Source of the DNA: Entonaema liquescens
Taxonomy: Eukaryota > Ascomycota > Sordariomycetes > Xylariales > Xylariaceae
Assembly (NCBI GenBank): GCA_902805475.1
Contig: CADCSX010000005.1
Span: 1,189,501-1,253,500, forward strand
Length of the DNA stretch: 64,000 nucleotides
Direction of reading: 5' to 3'
Position 1 is the stretch's first letter, and every line of letters begins with the position of its first letter. The notes below the pieces were generated by a model. It saw only the letters and a program-made list of their open reading frames with translations, made no database searches and was not told the origin of the DNA. The position numbers were made by a program, and so were the translations under genes. Of this stretch, positions 53,716-64,000 are shown piece after piece.

Positions 53716-56700
53716 GAGATATAAGCCCAAGGCTGTGGCGGCCTATTATTTACGTTAGTATCATCTTTAATATATCTTATATCCCAACCTAAATTCTTAG
53801 TCTCAGTAACGTAACAATGATATAATTTCCACGGGGTGAAGCAAGAGGCATGAAAACAGCTTTGTTTCTTGGTGATGAACTCTGGCCTGGCTATAGGAGC
53901 GTTCGATTATACATATCGGAAATGTCCCTTGTTCTAAAGGATACATCTAGAATCCTGAAGGCAATTTAACATGTACATGAAATAAACTAAGACTTATTGA
54001 TATAATTATCTATAAGGACTCTTGCAGTTCATATATTGATGTAGTTACACAATACTACTACATATTTACATGCGACATGTGGCTGAAGGGTTAATGAGAA
54101 AGGAGACATATTTTACAGAGCGATATTGAAGTAAGCTTTGTGGCATTTCCTTATCCCCATTTGCTGACTTGAAGTCTTAGGGCAGGTAGCACCAAGTCGG
54201 ACCCTGCCATAGCACATGCTCGACGGCATGAGGCATGTATCTGTGGAGGGTATCTAGCTTAGGTAACTCAGGATACATACTTGTATGCATGAAATAGGCA
54301 TTCAGCCGCAGAAGCCACCCCGAAGTTTCCAACAGATAAATGACGTGTATTCATTTAGAAGCCAAGAATGGCATCCACCGCATCGATTACGCGCATTGGC
54401 GGGACAGCCCCCAAGCCTTGAGAGGTGACTCAATACCCAGCCCTCGAGTCTAGGTTCTACAAGGCCCCCAACGTGGAAGCAAGGGCAAGATAGTGTTCCG
54501 CAGGGAGGAGTATACATGTTAATAATAAGTTTATTTTTAAAGAGACATCACTATACTACCTCAGGCTAGGTACTTTTTAACTATTGTAGCACTGCGTACA
54601 TGTCCTACACCCACGAGAACCCTCCCCCAAAACGCGAGCAGGACCGACAGCAGGCTACGACGTGAGACAAGTTGGACAAGGTAATAATATGGCTGCTTGC
54701 AGGGCCGTATCTCCGCCCACGAGGAATCGTACATTAGATAGCCTATGCTCGGAGCCGGCTTGCGTCGAAGATGCATGGAAGGATGCTGTAAGGCGTGTTT
54801 TGGTAGTCCACCCTTTCCTCTCTGAGATACCCGCCGAGGGAAATAATCACCTTATTGTTTCGGAAGACGTGGAGTGGGATAGTCATGTGGTGGAGATGAT
54901 TCGACGTCACACAGCACTTACATGAAGCCGTTGGTCGTCGGTAGGCTGCAGTTGGGGGCCTAGTTGTGTGGTAGCCCGGAGAGTCGCTGCTGTGATAAAC
55001 CCGCTTGTATCCCTTTCCGTTTTCCGTCGTGGACCAATCTTGTCAGCAGATGGTGAGTGGAGACCGTCGTCTAGAGAGTATTATATGTATGACTGAGATA
55101 TATACCCTACGTTAAAGTATTCCAGCCCTAGGTTCCAAGTACACGGCGCGCGCTAAATTAGCTCTTGTCTAAGCTAGGACAAGGTTGAAGTCGATAGCCG
55201 GGTGTACAAGACGCCAGAATAGATTGTAGACAAACATCTCGTCTCAGCGCCTCTCCGTTAGCGACGCTTGTCTCATACTAGTGGCATGATATCAGCTGAA
55301 AAGAACGTTTTCTATAGAAGTTATAATAATTACGTTCATAAAGATATATTAGGTCAGTTTCCAAATAGATTCGATGTGGGCTAGTTTCCGGCAGCTGGCT
55401 TGAGAGATTTTACTGCTGCTGTTCTACGTAGGTAATACCCAGGCTCTGTGATAATATGCTGCAGTGACTACCTTAGGTAGGTACTGTACGTCCTGAGTAA
55501 GGTAGATGAGAATATCCCTGGGTAAGGTAATAAGAGACTTTCAACTACCAGGTTTTTGGGAAGGGAGAAACCGTCAGACTACATCTAACGGTAAGCCCCG
55601 AAAGGATGATGACCTTTAGAGGTCGCTATGCACTCATTGGTTAGTATAGGTGTATCTCCGGAGTGGATCGGTCGGGTCGGTAGGAAGCTTGCGTAAGTCC
55701 CCGGACCGGCTGTTTAAGAAGTGTGTCCGTGTCAGGATTCCAGCCGCCGGACAGCGGGCTGCGGCATTAATACCTAGCATTTGCTGCTATTATTCTCCTA
55801 AAGTTGACATTCTGATTAGGCGGCACCATCAAACTTCTGCTGATGGAGTAAGAGAATGCTATGCATCATCATGTGCAAGACATCTATGGAGCTGATTCAC
55901 CGTAGTTGAGATCGACACTAGGAATACAGGTAGATCAGTCGGGCGCAGCCATCGTAGATCTTACGTTGTTGTGGAAGACAACTTGGTACATTGGGGTTTG
56001 CCCCAACTCATAGCGGTCAGCAACACACACTCTTACACCACTTACACATATCCAATGCAGTAAGCATCCGCCGGTAATTGTGGCAAAGTGCAGAACGGTG
56101 GCTTGGAAGGATTTAAAAATGGTAAGTTGCAATAAGCAGCCTCCATCTGAAGATGGGGTTGACGAGAAGTACATGAAGAAGAAGGGAATAAACACATAAC
56201 CCGGATCTTTCGGTGGCCGTGCGCTTTAAATCTTACCGTACCACACTGCATTCTAACGAAATGACCAAGGCGCTGTATTGGACATATATGGGCGCTAGCT
56301 GAATATTTAGTAAGAAATAAAGTCGTACAATATGTTCTAAGATGTGGTAACGCTCGAGCCTAACGGGAAGATCGTACCGGAATTTGTTATTATTCTCGGC
56401 TTGGGATGATATCTAATGTATGAATGAACATGGATAGCATGCGTTTGATGTTTGAATAAATACATCAAGACGGACCGAAGATATGCGACTTGTCATTTTA
56501 CTCTGCTCTCGATTAAATGCACGTATGTATGCGGTGAAGGATTCGCTGAATCCTTCTCGCTGTTCCAGATCGGCAGACCTTTGGCACGCGGTGAACATAA
56601 ATATCGAAGCTGATGTATGGTCGGCTGTACGTTAGAAGGGTTGCAGTGAGTAAGCCCCGGAGCTGCGTCAAGAGACATGTTTTGAAAACCCGGACTAGCA

Positions 56701-57421
56701 TTGAAATCCTAGTTACATTCTACACAACTTCGATGGGGCTAGGAGCGTACATAAGTTAGAATAGTAGTCTACTTACCCGTATGTGGCGTTCTACATAGGG
56801 ACCGCAACACTAATGCTACTGTTCTAGGTAGAACAACATACCATGTAGGCCCGTAGGTAGGTAGAAACGAGAAATGTCGTTAGGAGTAGGAGAGGACGGT
56901 CATCGTTAGAGAGCTCGAAAGATATCAGTCGAGAAGGGAGATGAGGTTATATTCTATAGCCCCCGCCTTTCACTATTAGAGATCCCTGGCTGTGCCTTTG
57001 GGAAATATGCAACTTAGAGAAAGCTTTGGTTGGTGATGTATTCTGTTCATGTTTGATAACGGCGCAGGCTTCGGATGTGGCTATCATGTTACCCCAGTGT
57101 GATTTTATATTAACGCACCATTGACCTAGTAGCAATAGTAAACCTACCACTACCTAACTTGACCTGTAAGTGCCAAAGCGCGAAGTTCATGATGTACCTA
57201 AATTTTTGATGCTTTTTAGGTTATCAACGGCGCGGCCGACTTATCATGTAGGTGTTAATTAGTCCCGCAAGATAATTATTTTGTAGATTGTTAGCATCTC
57301 TCGGAGGCCCTGTCACTTCTCGCGTGCCATCGCAACACTAATTCGGAATTACCAACCGGATTTGAATAGGCACAAATATTCCCTACTACACTACATATAC
57401 TATGCAGGCTCAACCCACTTC

Positions 57422-57457
57422 CCACGAGACCCACGAGACCCACGAGATCCACGAGAT
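57422..57457. repeat. 9-bp tandem repeat, four copies
   Basis: Unit CCACGAGAC twice, then CCACGAGAT twice, directly adjacent. Non-coding as far as can be seen. Confidence 0.85.
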
Positions 57458-58548
57458 CATGGCCTCCACCTGTGGGTTGCGCCATCCCCTTGAGCAATAT
57501 CAAATTCCGCGCGTTTCTGTTCGTCCGCCACCCTTCAGGCTCTAGCCCCTCTTAATGGCCGTCTTCGTTTTCGGGCTGTCGGTAGCTAGTTTTTGAAAAG
57601 ACTATTGACGGACGGCTCATTTTTTGACATATGGAAACTTTGTAACTCGTAAGTTGTGACGTGACACCTTGCCTGATTCACGAGGACTTATATAAGTTGA
57701 AGCGAAGTTCCCCCCGTCGGAGCGAAGGAGAAACAATTCGTGGACGTGCTACCCGCAGCACGTTTACACAATAAAATCTCCGATGTTCAGCTTTTGAAAC
57801 ACAGGTTGGTATAACGCGTCCTCGCAAACCTTATAAGAGCATATAACTACCTGTAGATAAATGGATTTACCTCATTCTTTTTTTATGCTCATATTTATAA
57901 CAGATATATTGAGACTTGAGATAGTAATATCGAAGAACCGAAATAATTATATCTTGATATTGAGAATTATATTAGAAGAGTATTCAGAGGTGGATAGATA
58001 CAGATGAACATTTCTGATGCGGTTTGCGGGGACCTAGATTGCTTCAATATTTCTTGAAGATTCAGACCCTAGTTCAGGGGTGCATATATACTAGGTTTTT
58101 TTTTTCGACTCCCCGGAGCGAGCTGCATGCAAACACATTCAAACATTGACAGGGGCCAAAACTAAACTTATCCGAGCCTAGCTCGGCTTAGGGAATTAGG
58201 TAGCTGTAAATTAGCTGTATTACGTTCTCGTAGCCCCCGGCTTATATGGGGCGATGTGCAGCGATATATGTATGTATGTAGCGATGTATGCAGTGATGTG
58301 CTACTGTCGGTACGAACTACAAGCTACCTTAGTTCTATGCCCAGGCTATGTGGGTAATGAAGACAAGGGTAGGTGGTATCCGTACTTCTCAAGGTGGGAT
58401 GTACCCTGCCATCCATGCCATCTATCCATACAAGGTAACTTGTAATGGAAGTCGCAGTCGCAAAAAGCTCCAAGGTTACTTAAATGTATCAAATTCCTAC
58501 GCTCTCGCGTTGCCGACAAGCTAAAAGTAGAACACCATTTTGTTCATG

Positions 58549-58577
58549 TATCTGCTATCTGCTATCTGCTATCTGCT
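58549..58577. repeat. 7-bp tandem repeat, four copies
   Basis: Four head-to-tail copies of TATCTGC (the first reads GTATCTGC), about 1.1 kb upstream of the gene at 59679. Confidence 0.8.
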
Positions 58578-59678
58578 AATATTTTCTTCTCTTCTCCAAC
58601 ATCCGTCCGACTCTCCTACTTCCTACGTAGCTTGATCGCAACCGCAAGAAATATGACGTCCTGACAGATTAGAACGAACTCACTTTTACTTCCCCTCGAA
58701 AAAACCCGGGAAAAATCTCCAAAATACCCGGTGACACTTTTGCTTCTTTTTGATTCAATATTTAGGGTATGTTGGCCGATTAACTACTACTACTATGTCT
58801 GCCAATTACTGTTTTGCTTTTTACTTCTTTTAATTGTCTTCATCGGAGGCTCTTGCGGGTAACCGGATATTGAAAGATCTGGTAGTGTCATCTACATAAC
58901 TTGATCTACTCTTTTCACTTCCATATGTGAACCCCCTTGTCGACAGGGGGCTAGCTCATCTCTCTCAAGCCTCATTATCATCTGTTTTTTTTTTTCTTTC
59001 CCTCACGAAATAGGGGAAGCACCAGCAAGAAAGAATTGGCTACCCGTACTGGGGAATTATCAATTCTCACGGCCAAGTGGTCAATCAAATTAACTTCTTC
59101 AACCCGATTGATTACACTGATTCTCATCACATTACATGTCATCATCATCACACTGACGATCTAGGGCCTCACCTAAGATCTCATCCGTTTTCTTTTCGTT
59201 TCTTGACTAGCTATCTAACATGTCTTGTTACGACGCCTGACTCATGAATTAGCCAGAGTCTCAAGCTAGAGATAGTTTCCATTTGTACATGCCCTTCATG
59301 CCTTTCATGTCTTTACCCAAATCTTGACTCGCTTAGGTTTCCCCAGTCTCCCCGCGGAATGTTTCACCTGCGAGCTGTCATTCGTTCCATTTACTAGTAG
59401 TGATCTTCGTACATTCTCTTTTACTACCGTTTCAGTTGCAATCCTTTCCTGGACTATCTTTTCCTCGAGAATTCACCATTAATATCTTATATTAATATAG
59501 CTTCTACCGCTTGATCATTCGAATATCGTATTCTTAAGCCGCTAGGGCCTACTTTGCGGACGACGAGTCTGCAGCCCTTCATTTCAACCTGTCGCCACAT
59601 CCCAGTCAAGGCGACCTTCCGGGGTCTGCCGTTACAACGGACGTCCCGATTGAGAACTTCCCAGCCAACGACTCCACC

Positions 59679-62600
59679 ATGTCGAGCTCTTCCTCAACTG
59701 CTGTCACGAACTCATCGCGACATGTTCGTTCCCGAACCCAGAGCATATCGAGTGACCGACCATCCACGACTGGCCATAACCTCATGTCTCCCCCTCTCTC
59801 TGTGTCGCCCGAGGCGGTGTTCATCGCCGCATCTGCTGCTTCACAGATCGTTACTAACGACCATGACAGCCATTCTGAGACATGGTATGATCAGATGGGA
59901 ATTGAGCCCTCGCAAGAAACCGCGTTGGTTTCGCCAGGTGCTCTCCAGCTCGCCAACAATTTTGTAGATCAACTTCTGTTCAACATCATTTCTGTCGCGA
60001 AGTCCACCTCACTATCAGCGTTGCGACCCGCCGTTAGCGAAGTACTAAAACCGAAACTTGCTAAAGATGCCATTAATAATGCGGACGAGGAGCTTCGAGA
60101 GTACCTTGGTGGAGGTGAAGTTGAAGACTTGGTGCATTCTCCGAACACCGAGGCGCCTGTCGATTGGGATTTAGAGCTAGTTTGGAAAAGAACAAGACTA
60201 CGATGTATGGTTTATTCATCTCTTGGTGATATGGAAGAGGAGGATGAAGATTACTATATGGAACAGGAACATCTCAGAGGCGAGTCGGACGACATCCTTT
60301 CCGACATCGTATCCCCGGCGGTTGCTATTTTCTTGACTTCGATTCTTGAATTTATGGGTGAGCAGGTTCTCGTCATAGCTGGACAGGCGGCCTTCAATCG
60401 ACTACGCGTCAAATACGAGAAGGATCTGAAAGAAGGGACGCGATCGCCTGGTGAGCTGTTTGAACGTATTGTTGTTGAGGAGTTAGACATGGAGCGTGTT
60501 GCTTTGGATCGGACTCTCGGTCGACTTTGGCGTTCTTGGAAGAAGAGGATTCGGTCACCAGCAGAGCCTAACTATTCTCGTCCGTTTTCGCGTAGTTCTT
60601 CTAGTACTTCGGGAATACCCAACCAACGACGTGGGAGCGCTGCTACAGACCACGTGCAATTGTTCCGGACACCTAGGGATTCAGATCCTGCGCTCGAAGT
60701 ACAGGAAGAGCAAGATGGCGAGATAGCTACTGAGGAAACGGGCCAGGGATCAAATGCAAAGGTAAATCCAGCTGAGGTGCCTCTACCGGATAGCGATGTC
60801 GAGGCAGTCTACAGCGATGAAGAGGAAAGTGAGGAGGAGAAAGATGACGTTCGCCGGCCGAAGAGTCTGATCCTTTTCTCTTCATCAACAAAGAATAAAT
60901 TAGCATCTCTTCGGGCTTCGCTCACAAATACGTCATTTCGGCGCCCACGGTCTCTTCCTCCTCCCCGAAGACGCATCCGATACCACTCTGCGGCTTCTAC
61001 TCCCCCAGCCGAAACCCAGTCTGCTACAGATGCGAGCAAAGATGAGGAAATTTCGACTGAGAAGCAAGCAGTTGAGACACAAGATAGTGTTTCTGTAAAG
61101 GAGGTTGCAGATGTTAACACCAATGAGAGCGAGCAGCCTCCCCAAATAGTAGAGCAAAAGGCAATACCAGACGGCCTGATTCCTGTTGTCTCTAACGATG
61201 TCACGCCCGTGCTATCGACGAGAGCCAGTAGCACTGGGCCGCTGACTGAAATTGAAGAAGATGAAATCGAAGAGTTTGCTGAAGAGCCTGAGATATTGAC
61301 ATCGTCAAGGATCTCTATTGGAGGAAGAAGCTCCTCTCCTTCTACATCAGATTCTGGCAGGCCCACTCCTCTTTTGCCTGTAAGAACTAATAGTATCCGG
61401 TCAGTACGAATTATTGAGGTACAGAGCCCTCGCAGCCCAACGGCCGGTTCGCGAGTGAGCTCTATGGATTTCCAGGACCCTGCCGTGGTGGCTCGTAGAA
61501 CCTCTACCCCTCCCATCGTCGAGGAAAATGACTCGGAAGCCCCTCCTGGAAAGAGGAATGCCGTTATTCTTCAGCGGTCGTTCGATGATTCTCAAGAGAC
61601 CAATCCTGTGCCGGCTCAGCCTGCCCGGAATCCCAGTCCCTTAAGAAGCGTTCATTCTCAAGACGTATATGAACTTGCAGCGCCCACCACCAAGGTAACG
61701 ATCCTGAGCAATCCCGTGCCGGAGCCGCCTCTGGAGGAAAAGCCTGTGGCTCCTTTGAAATCATCGAGGAACCCACCAATGCCAACGCTACCTGAGAGGA
61801 GTACAAGCCGACCCATTTACGGACGATCAAGCTCTCACGATACTACTTCCAATACATCTGTTCGACGTGGCACACCGGAATCGCAGAAGATGCCGCGCCC
61901 TCTACCAAGCGACTCGCCTTCATCCGCGTCAGCTAAATTTAAAGCCGTCCGCACTTCTGAAGACGGCAGCCCTCGGCGCTCTGAGGACAGAGCTCGCGAT
62001 TTCGAACAGCTAATTCATAGCCAAGAAACCCTGCAGTATACTCTCACTCCAGAAAACATGCGTGACATTGATGTAAGTCAATTAACCTACTTGCTATGTG
62101 ACATTATCTAACGAAATCAATAGTCTACTTCGTCACAGCATACGGGAAGTCCCAAACCTAATAGATTCCAGAGAAACGAAGAGAGCAAGCATGAGCGCTC
62201 GCGATCTTCGTCTATGAAGAGGGCTGCATCGATAACGAAGCAAATTAATCCCGGTACCCATCCTCTGGGTTCCCATCCTCCTACAGATATTCCTTTTGCT
62301 GGGAAATTCTCCGAAGCGATTATTGGTGTTCCCAATCCAGGCCCACCGAAAAGCCGATCAGGCATGATTGCGCAAGCGAGAGAGGCGCGAATTACTCGAG
62401 AATCGTTGCAAGACTTTGCAGATTTTATTCGGTCAACAGGGCCCCCTAGCGAACGCAACGTTCAACGTCCTAGAGGACATGCGGCTTCGATTTCGACTAT
62501 CCGAGCTCCCACAGGCCCTACTCATGTGAAGAAGAGTGCAAGCATCGACAGCCGACGGACTAATTTAAGCAACCGATCCCACCTCCAGGCTAGGGATGCT

Positions 62601-63515
62601 ACTGTTAACCCCGGTAGCGAAAACTCGGATCTTATTGACTTTATTCGACGGGGCCCACCAAACAACAATGCAAATAACCCCCGAATTCCTCGCCATGTGG
62701 CTCCTTTCCGGAGTACCATGGATTCGGATCAACTTCAGATGGCCGGTGCCGTAGGAGGCAAGGCGATCGATGCAGTAATTCCAAACATTCGAAATTCCGA
62801 GGCATCGACGAATATTACGGAGGCATCAGCTCCCTCCTCGATGAACTCTCAGAGTGCACTCTTGAGTAAGGTGAACAAGGTACAACAATACTCCGGCAAT
62901 AATTTTGACGATGACGATATGACGCCAAAGCGGACACGACGACGGGTTCGTGACCCTTATGCCATTGATTTTAGCGACGAGGAAGACGAAGACTTAGATA
63001 TAATGCCCCCACTGAAACAGAAGAAGGAAGAAAGCTTGATCGATTTCCTCAACAGTTACCCGCCTCCCCCTGAGCCAATGCCAGAACCCGTTGCTATTCC
63101 CAAGAAGAAATCTAGCGCGCCAAACCTGATCGCACGTCTGAGATCGGGCGGAAGTTCTATTCGAGCAGCTTCAAACCCTAGGGGGTTTGGCGGTGATTCA
63201 AGATCACTAAGTAGTCGGGCCGGCAATAGCAAAGGCCACACTCCTATCGTCATCCCAACCTCAGCAGGGGGGTTCGGGGGTGAGCCTAGGCCGCCGCCAA
63301 CCGCTCCCAGTGGCTTTTCCGGCCGTGTCCCGATGAAGAAGTTTGAAGCACGGGACGCCGTTTCCGCTAATACTCGTACGTCGGATCTCGCTAGTTTCCT
63401 GCGGGATTCCGAGCCACCACCACAGCCCGTGATGACACAGGCCACTCAGAGCGAAAGCAAGAGCAGCGGATTCTCCCGGATGTTCGAGCGTCGTAAGAAG
63501 TCTACCGCATATTAA
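59679..63515 (+). CDS. Large Ser/Pro-rich protein with conserved-looking helical N-terminal domain, function unknown
   Basis: Two exons, 59679-62072 and 62124-63515, with donor GTAAGT and acceptor AATAG, give 1261 residues. Residues ~40-290 are the only ordered-looking part. They include PEAVFIAASAASQIVTND, LQLANNFVDQLLFNIISVAK followed by STSLSALRPAVSEVLKPKLA, DWDLELVWKRTRLRCMVYSS and SPAVAIFLTSILEFMGEQVL followed by VIAGQAAFNRL. This helical pattern weakly recalls paired histone-fold-like helices. The rest is Ser/Pro/Glu-rich, with acidic clusters (DEEESEEEKDD, DFSDEEDEDLD) and repeated short motifs: DFADFIRSTGPPSE, DLIDFIRRGPPNN, SLIDFLNSYPPPPE and DLASFLRDSEPPPQ, four copies of a [DS]LxxF[IL]R-x-PP pattern. 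The end is basic (FSRMFERRKKSTAY). I recall similar fungal hypothetical proteins but no function. No signal peptide or membrane segment. Confidence 0.8.
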
Positions 63516-64000
63516 CCAATTTCACTTTCGAATTCGAATTTTCCGTGTATAAATTTACCATTTACTTTCAAAATGTCGGGTGCTTCCTAAAGAACATAGA
63601 GTCGGAACAAAGGGTGGCAGTTTTGAAAATCATATTTTTTAAACGGCGGAGTTGCCAACTAATTTGGTCGTGGATATCTTATGCGTATATCTTTCATCGA
63701 CATTGGACGGCTATTCTCTTTACTCTGCTAGTTATTTTGATACATTGGTTGGCCGGTTGTCCGGCAGGGCCATTCAGATGATACCATACGTCCTTCTACT
63801 CGTTTGCGTTGCTAGTGGAGGAGTGGAGGAACGTAATACGAAAAGTGTTGGAAGGGGTGACTATTCGTCACGATCGTGTTTAGATGGTATATTATGTAGG
63901 CCTCTTGATATACTACACCAAAACGAAAATTGGCTTCGTTGAGCGAATAAATATTGTTTGCTTGAATGAAGCGGATATCCCTGCGCGGTCGTCCTTTAAT
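63516..64000. other. 3' flank and window end
   Basis: Downstream of the large gene. Overlapping open frames at 63545-63942 lack family features. Nothing else was recognised. Confidence 0.4.

Larger units (their letters stand above)
53716..59678. other. 6-kb gene-poor region
   Basis: No gene was recognised on either strand; frames such as 54302-54517, 54662-54925 and 55650-55895 carry no family features. Two small tandem repeats are listed separately. A TATATAAG at about 57689 is followed by a 7-bp hairpin (ACGTGCT/AGCACGT) near 57750-57769 but by no open frame. The last kilobase is C/T-rich and should contain the promoter and leader of the gene at 59679. Confidence 0.5.

Noticed and set aside
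60809..61516. 235-codon frame antisense to the large Ser/Pro protein
   Set aside because: Low-complexity mirror of a Ser/Glu-rich coding region.

Overview
The window is nuclear DNA from a filamentous ascomycete (Pezizomycotina, most likely Sordariomycetes; this placement is inference). Genes carry short introns of about 42-125 nt with GTRNGT donors, CTRAY branch sites and YAG acceptors. Gene families are typically fungal: DUF3433 membrane protein, Cyp40, Bud2-like RasGAP, MRPL20, neutral trehalase, isocitrate lyase and PTH11-like rhodopsin-domain protein. A 3 kb block of almost pure A+T looks like end-stage repeat-induced point mutation (RIP). No rRNA, tRNA or CRISPR array was recognised by eye.

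Layout. 0-6.6 kb: a truncated P-loop GTPase on the minus strand, divergent from a DUF3433 membrane protein; then a relic of a polyketide-synthase KS domain next to an intact SAM methyltransferase, possibly the remains of a secondary-metabolite locus. 6.8-9.8 kb: the AT block, holding one island of CACGTG palindromes. 10-18 kb: a small cysteine-rich protein, a 271-bp MITE with perfect 31-bp terminal inverted repeats in the upstream region of a Cyp40 (CPR6) gene, and a large RasGAP. 18-27 kb: gene-poor, with one Ser/Pro-rich protein. 27-35 kb: MRPL20, an F-box/zinc-cysteine protein and a four-exon GT2 glycosyltransferase. 38.8-48.6 kb: carbon-metabolism genes (neutral trehalase, isocitrate lyase, aldehyde dehydrogenase) and a rhodopsin-domain membrane protein. 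49.4-53.7 kb: a decayed accessory patch with an SDR pseudogene, a fragment of a secreted NHL/SMP-30-like gene, a tandem array of short hairpins, an intronless divergent Sar1-like GTPase and a candidate small gene. 53.7-59.6 kb is gene-poor. 59.7-63.5 kb holds a 1261-residue Ser/Pro-rich protein with a conserved-looking helical N-terminus.

A recurring oddity is that four otherwise well-preserved genes (DUF3433 protein, the 23-kb Ser/Pro protein, MRPL20 and isocitrate lyase) each contain one small frameshift in a short G/C-rich run. Three fit a single missing base and the fourth fits two missing bases or one extra. Because MRPL20 and isocitrate lyase are core genes with no other damage, sequencing or assembly indels are the simplest reading. 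The SDR pseudogene, by contrast, has several independent lesions and is a real relic.

The genes do not form one obvious pathway. Trehalase, isocitrate lyase (glyoxylate shunt) and aldehyde dehydrogenase could all serve growth on stored or C2/aldehyde carbon, but co-regulation is only inferred from proximity.
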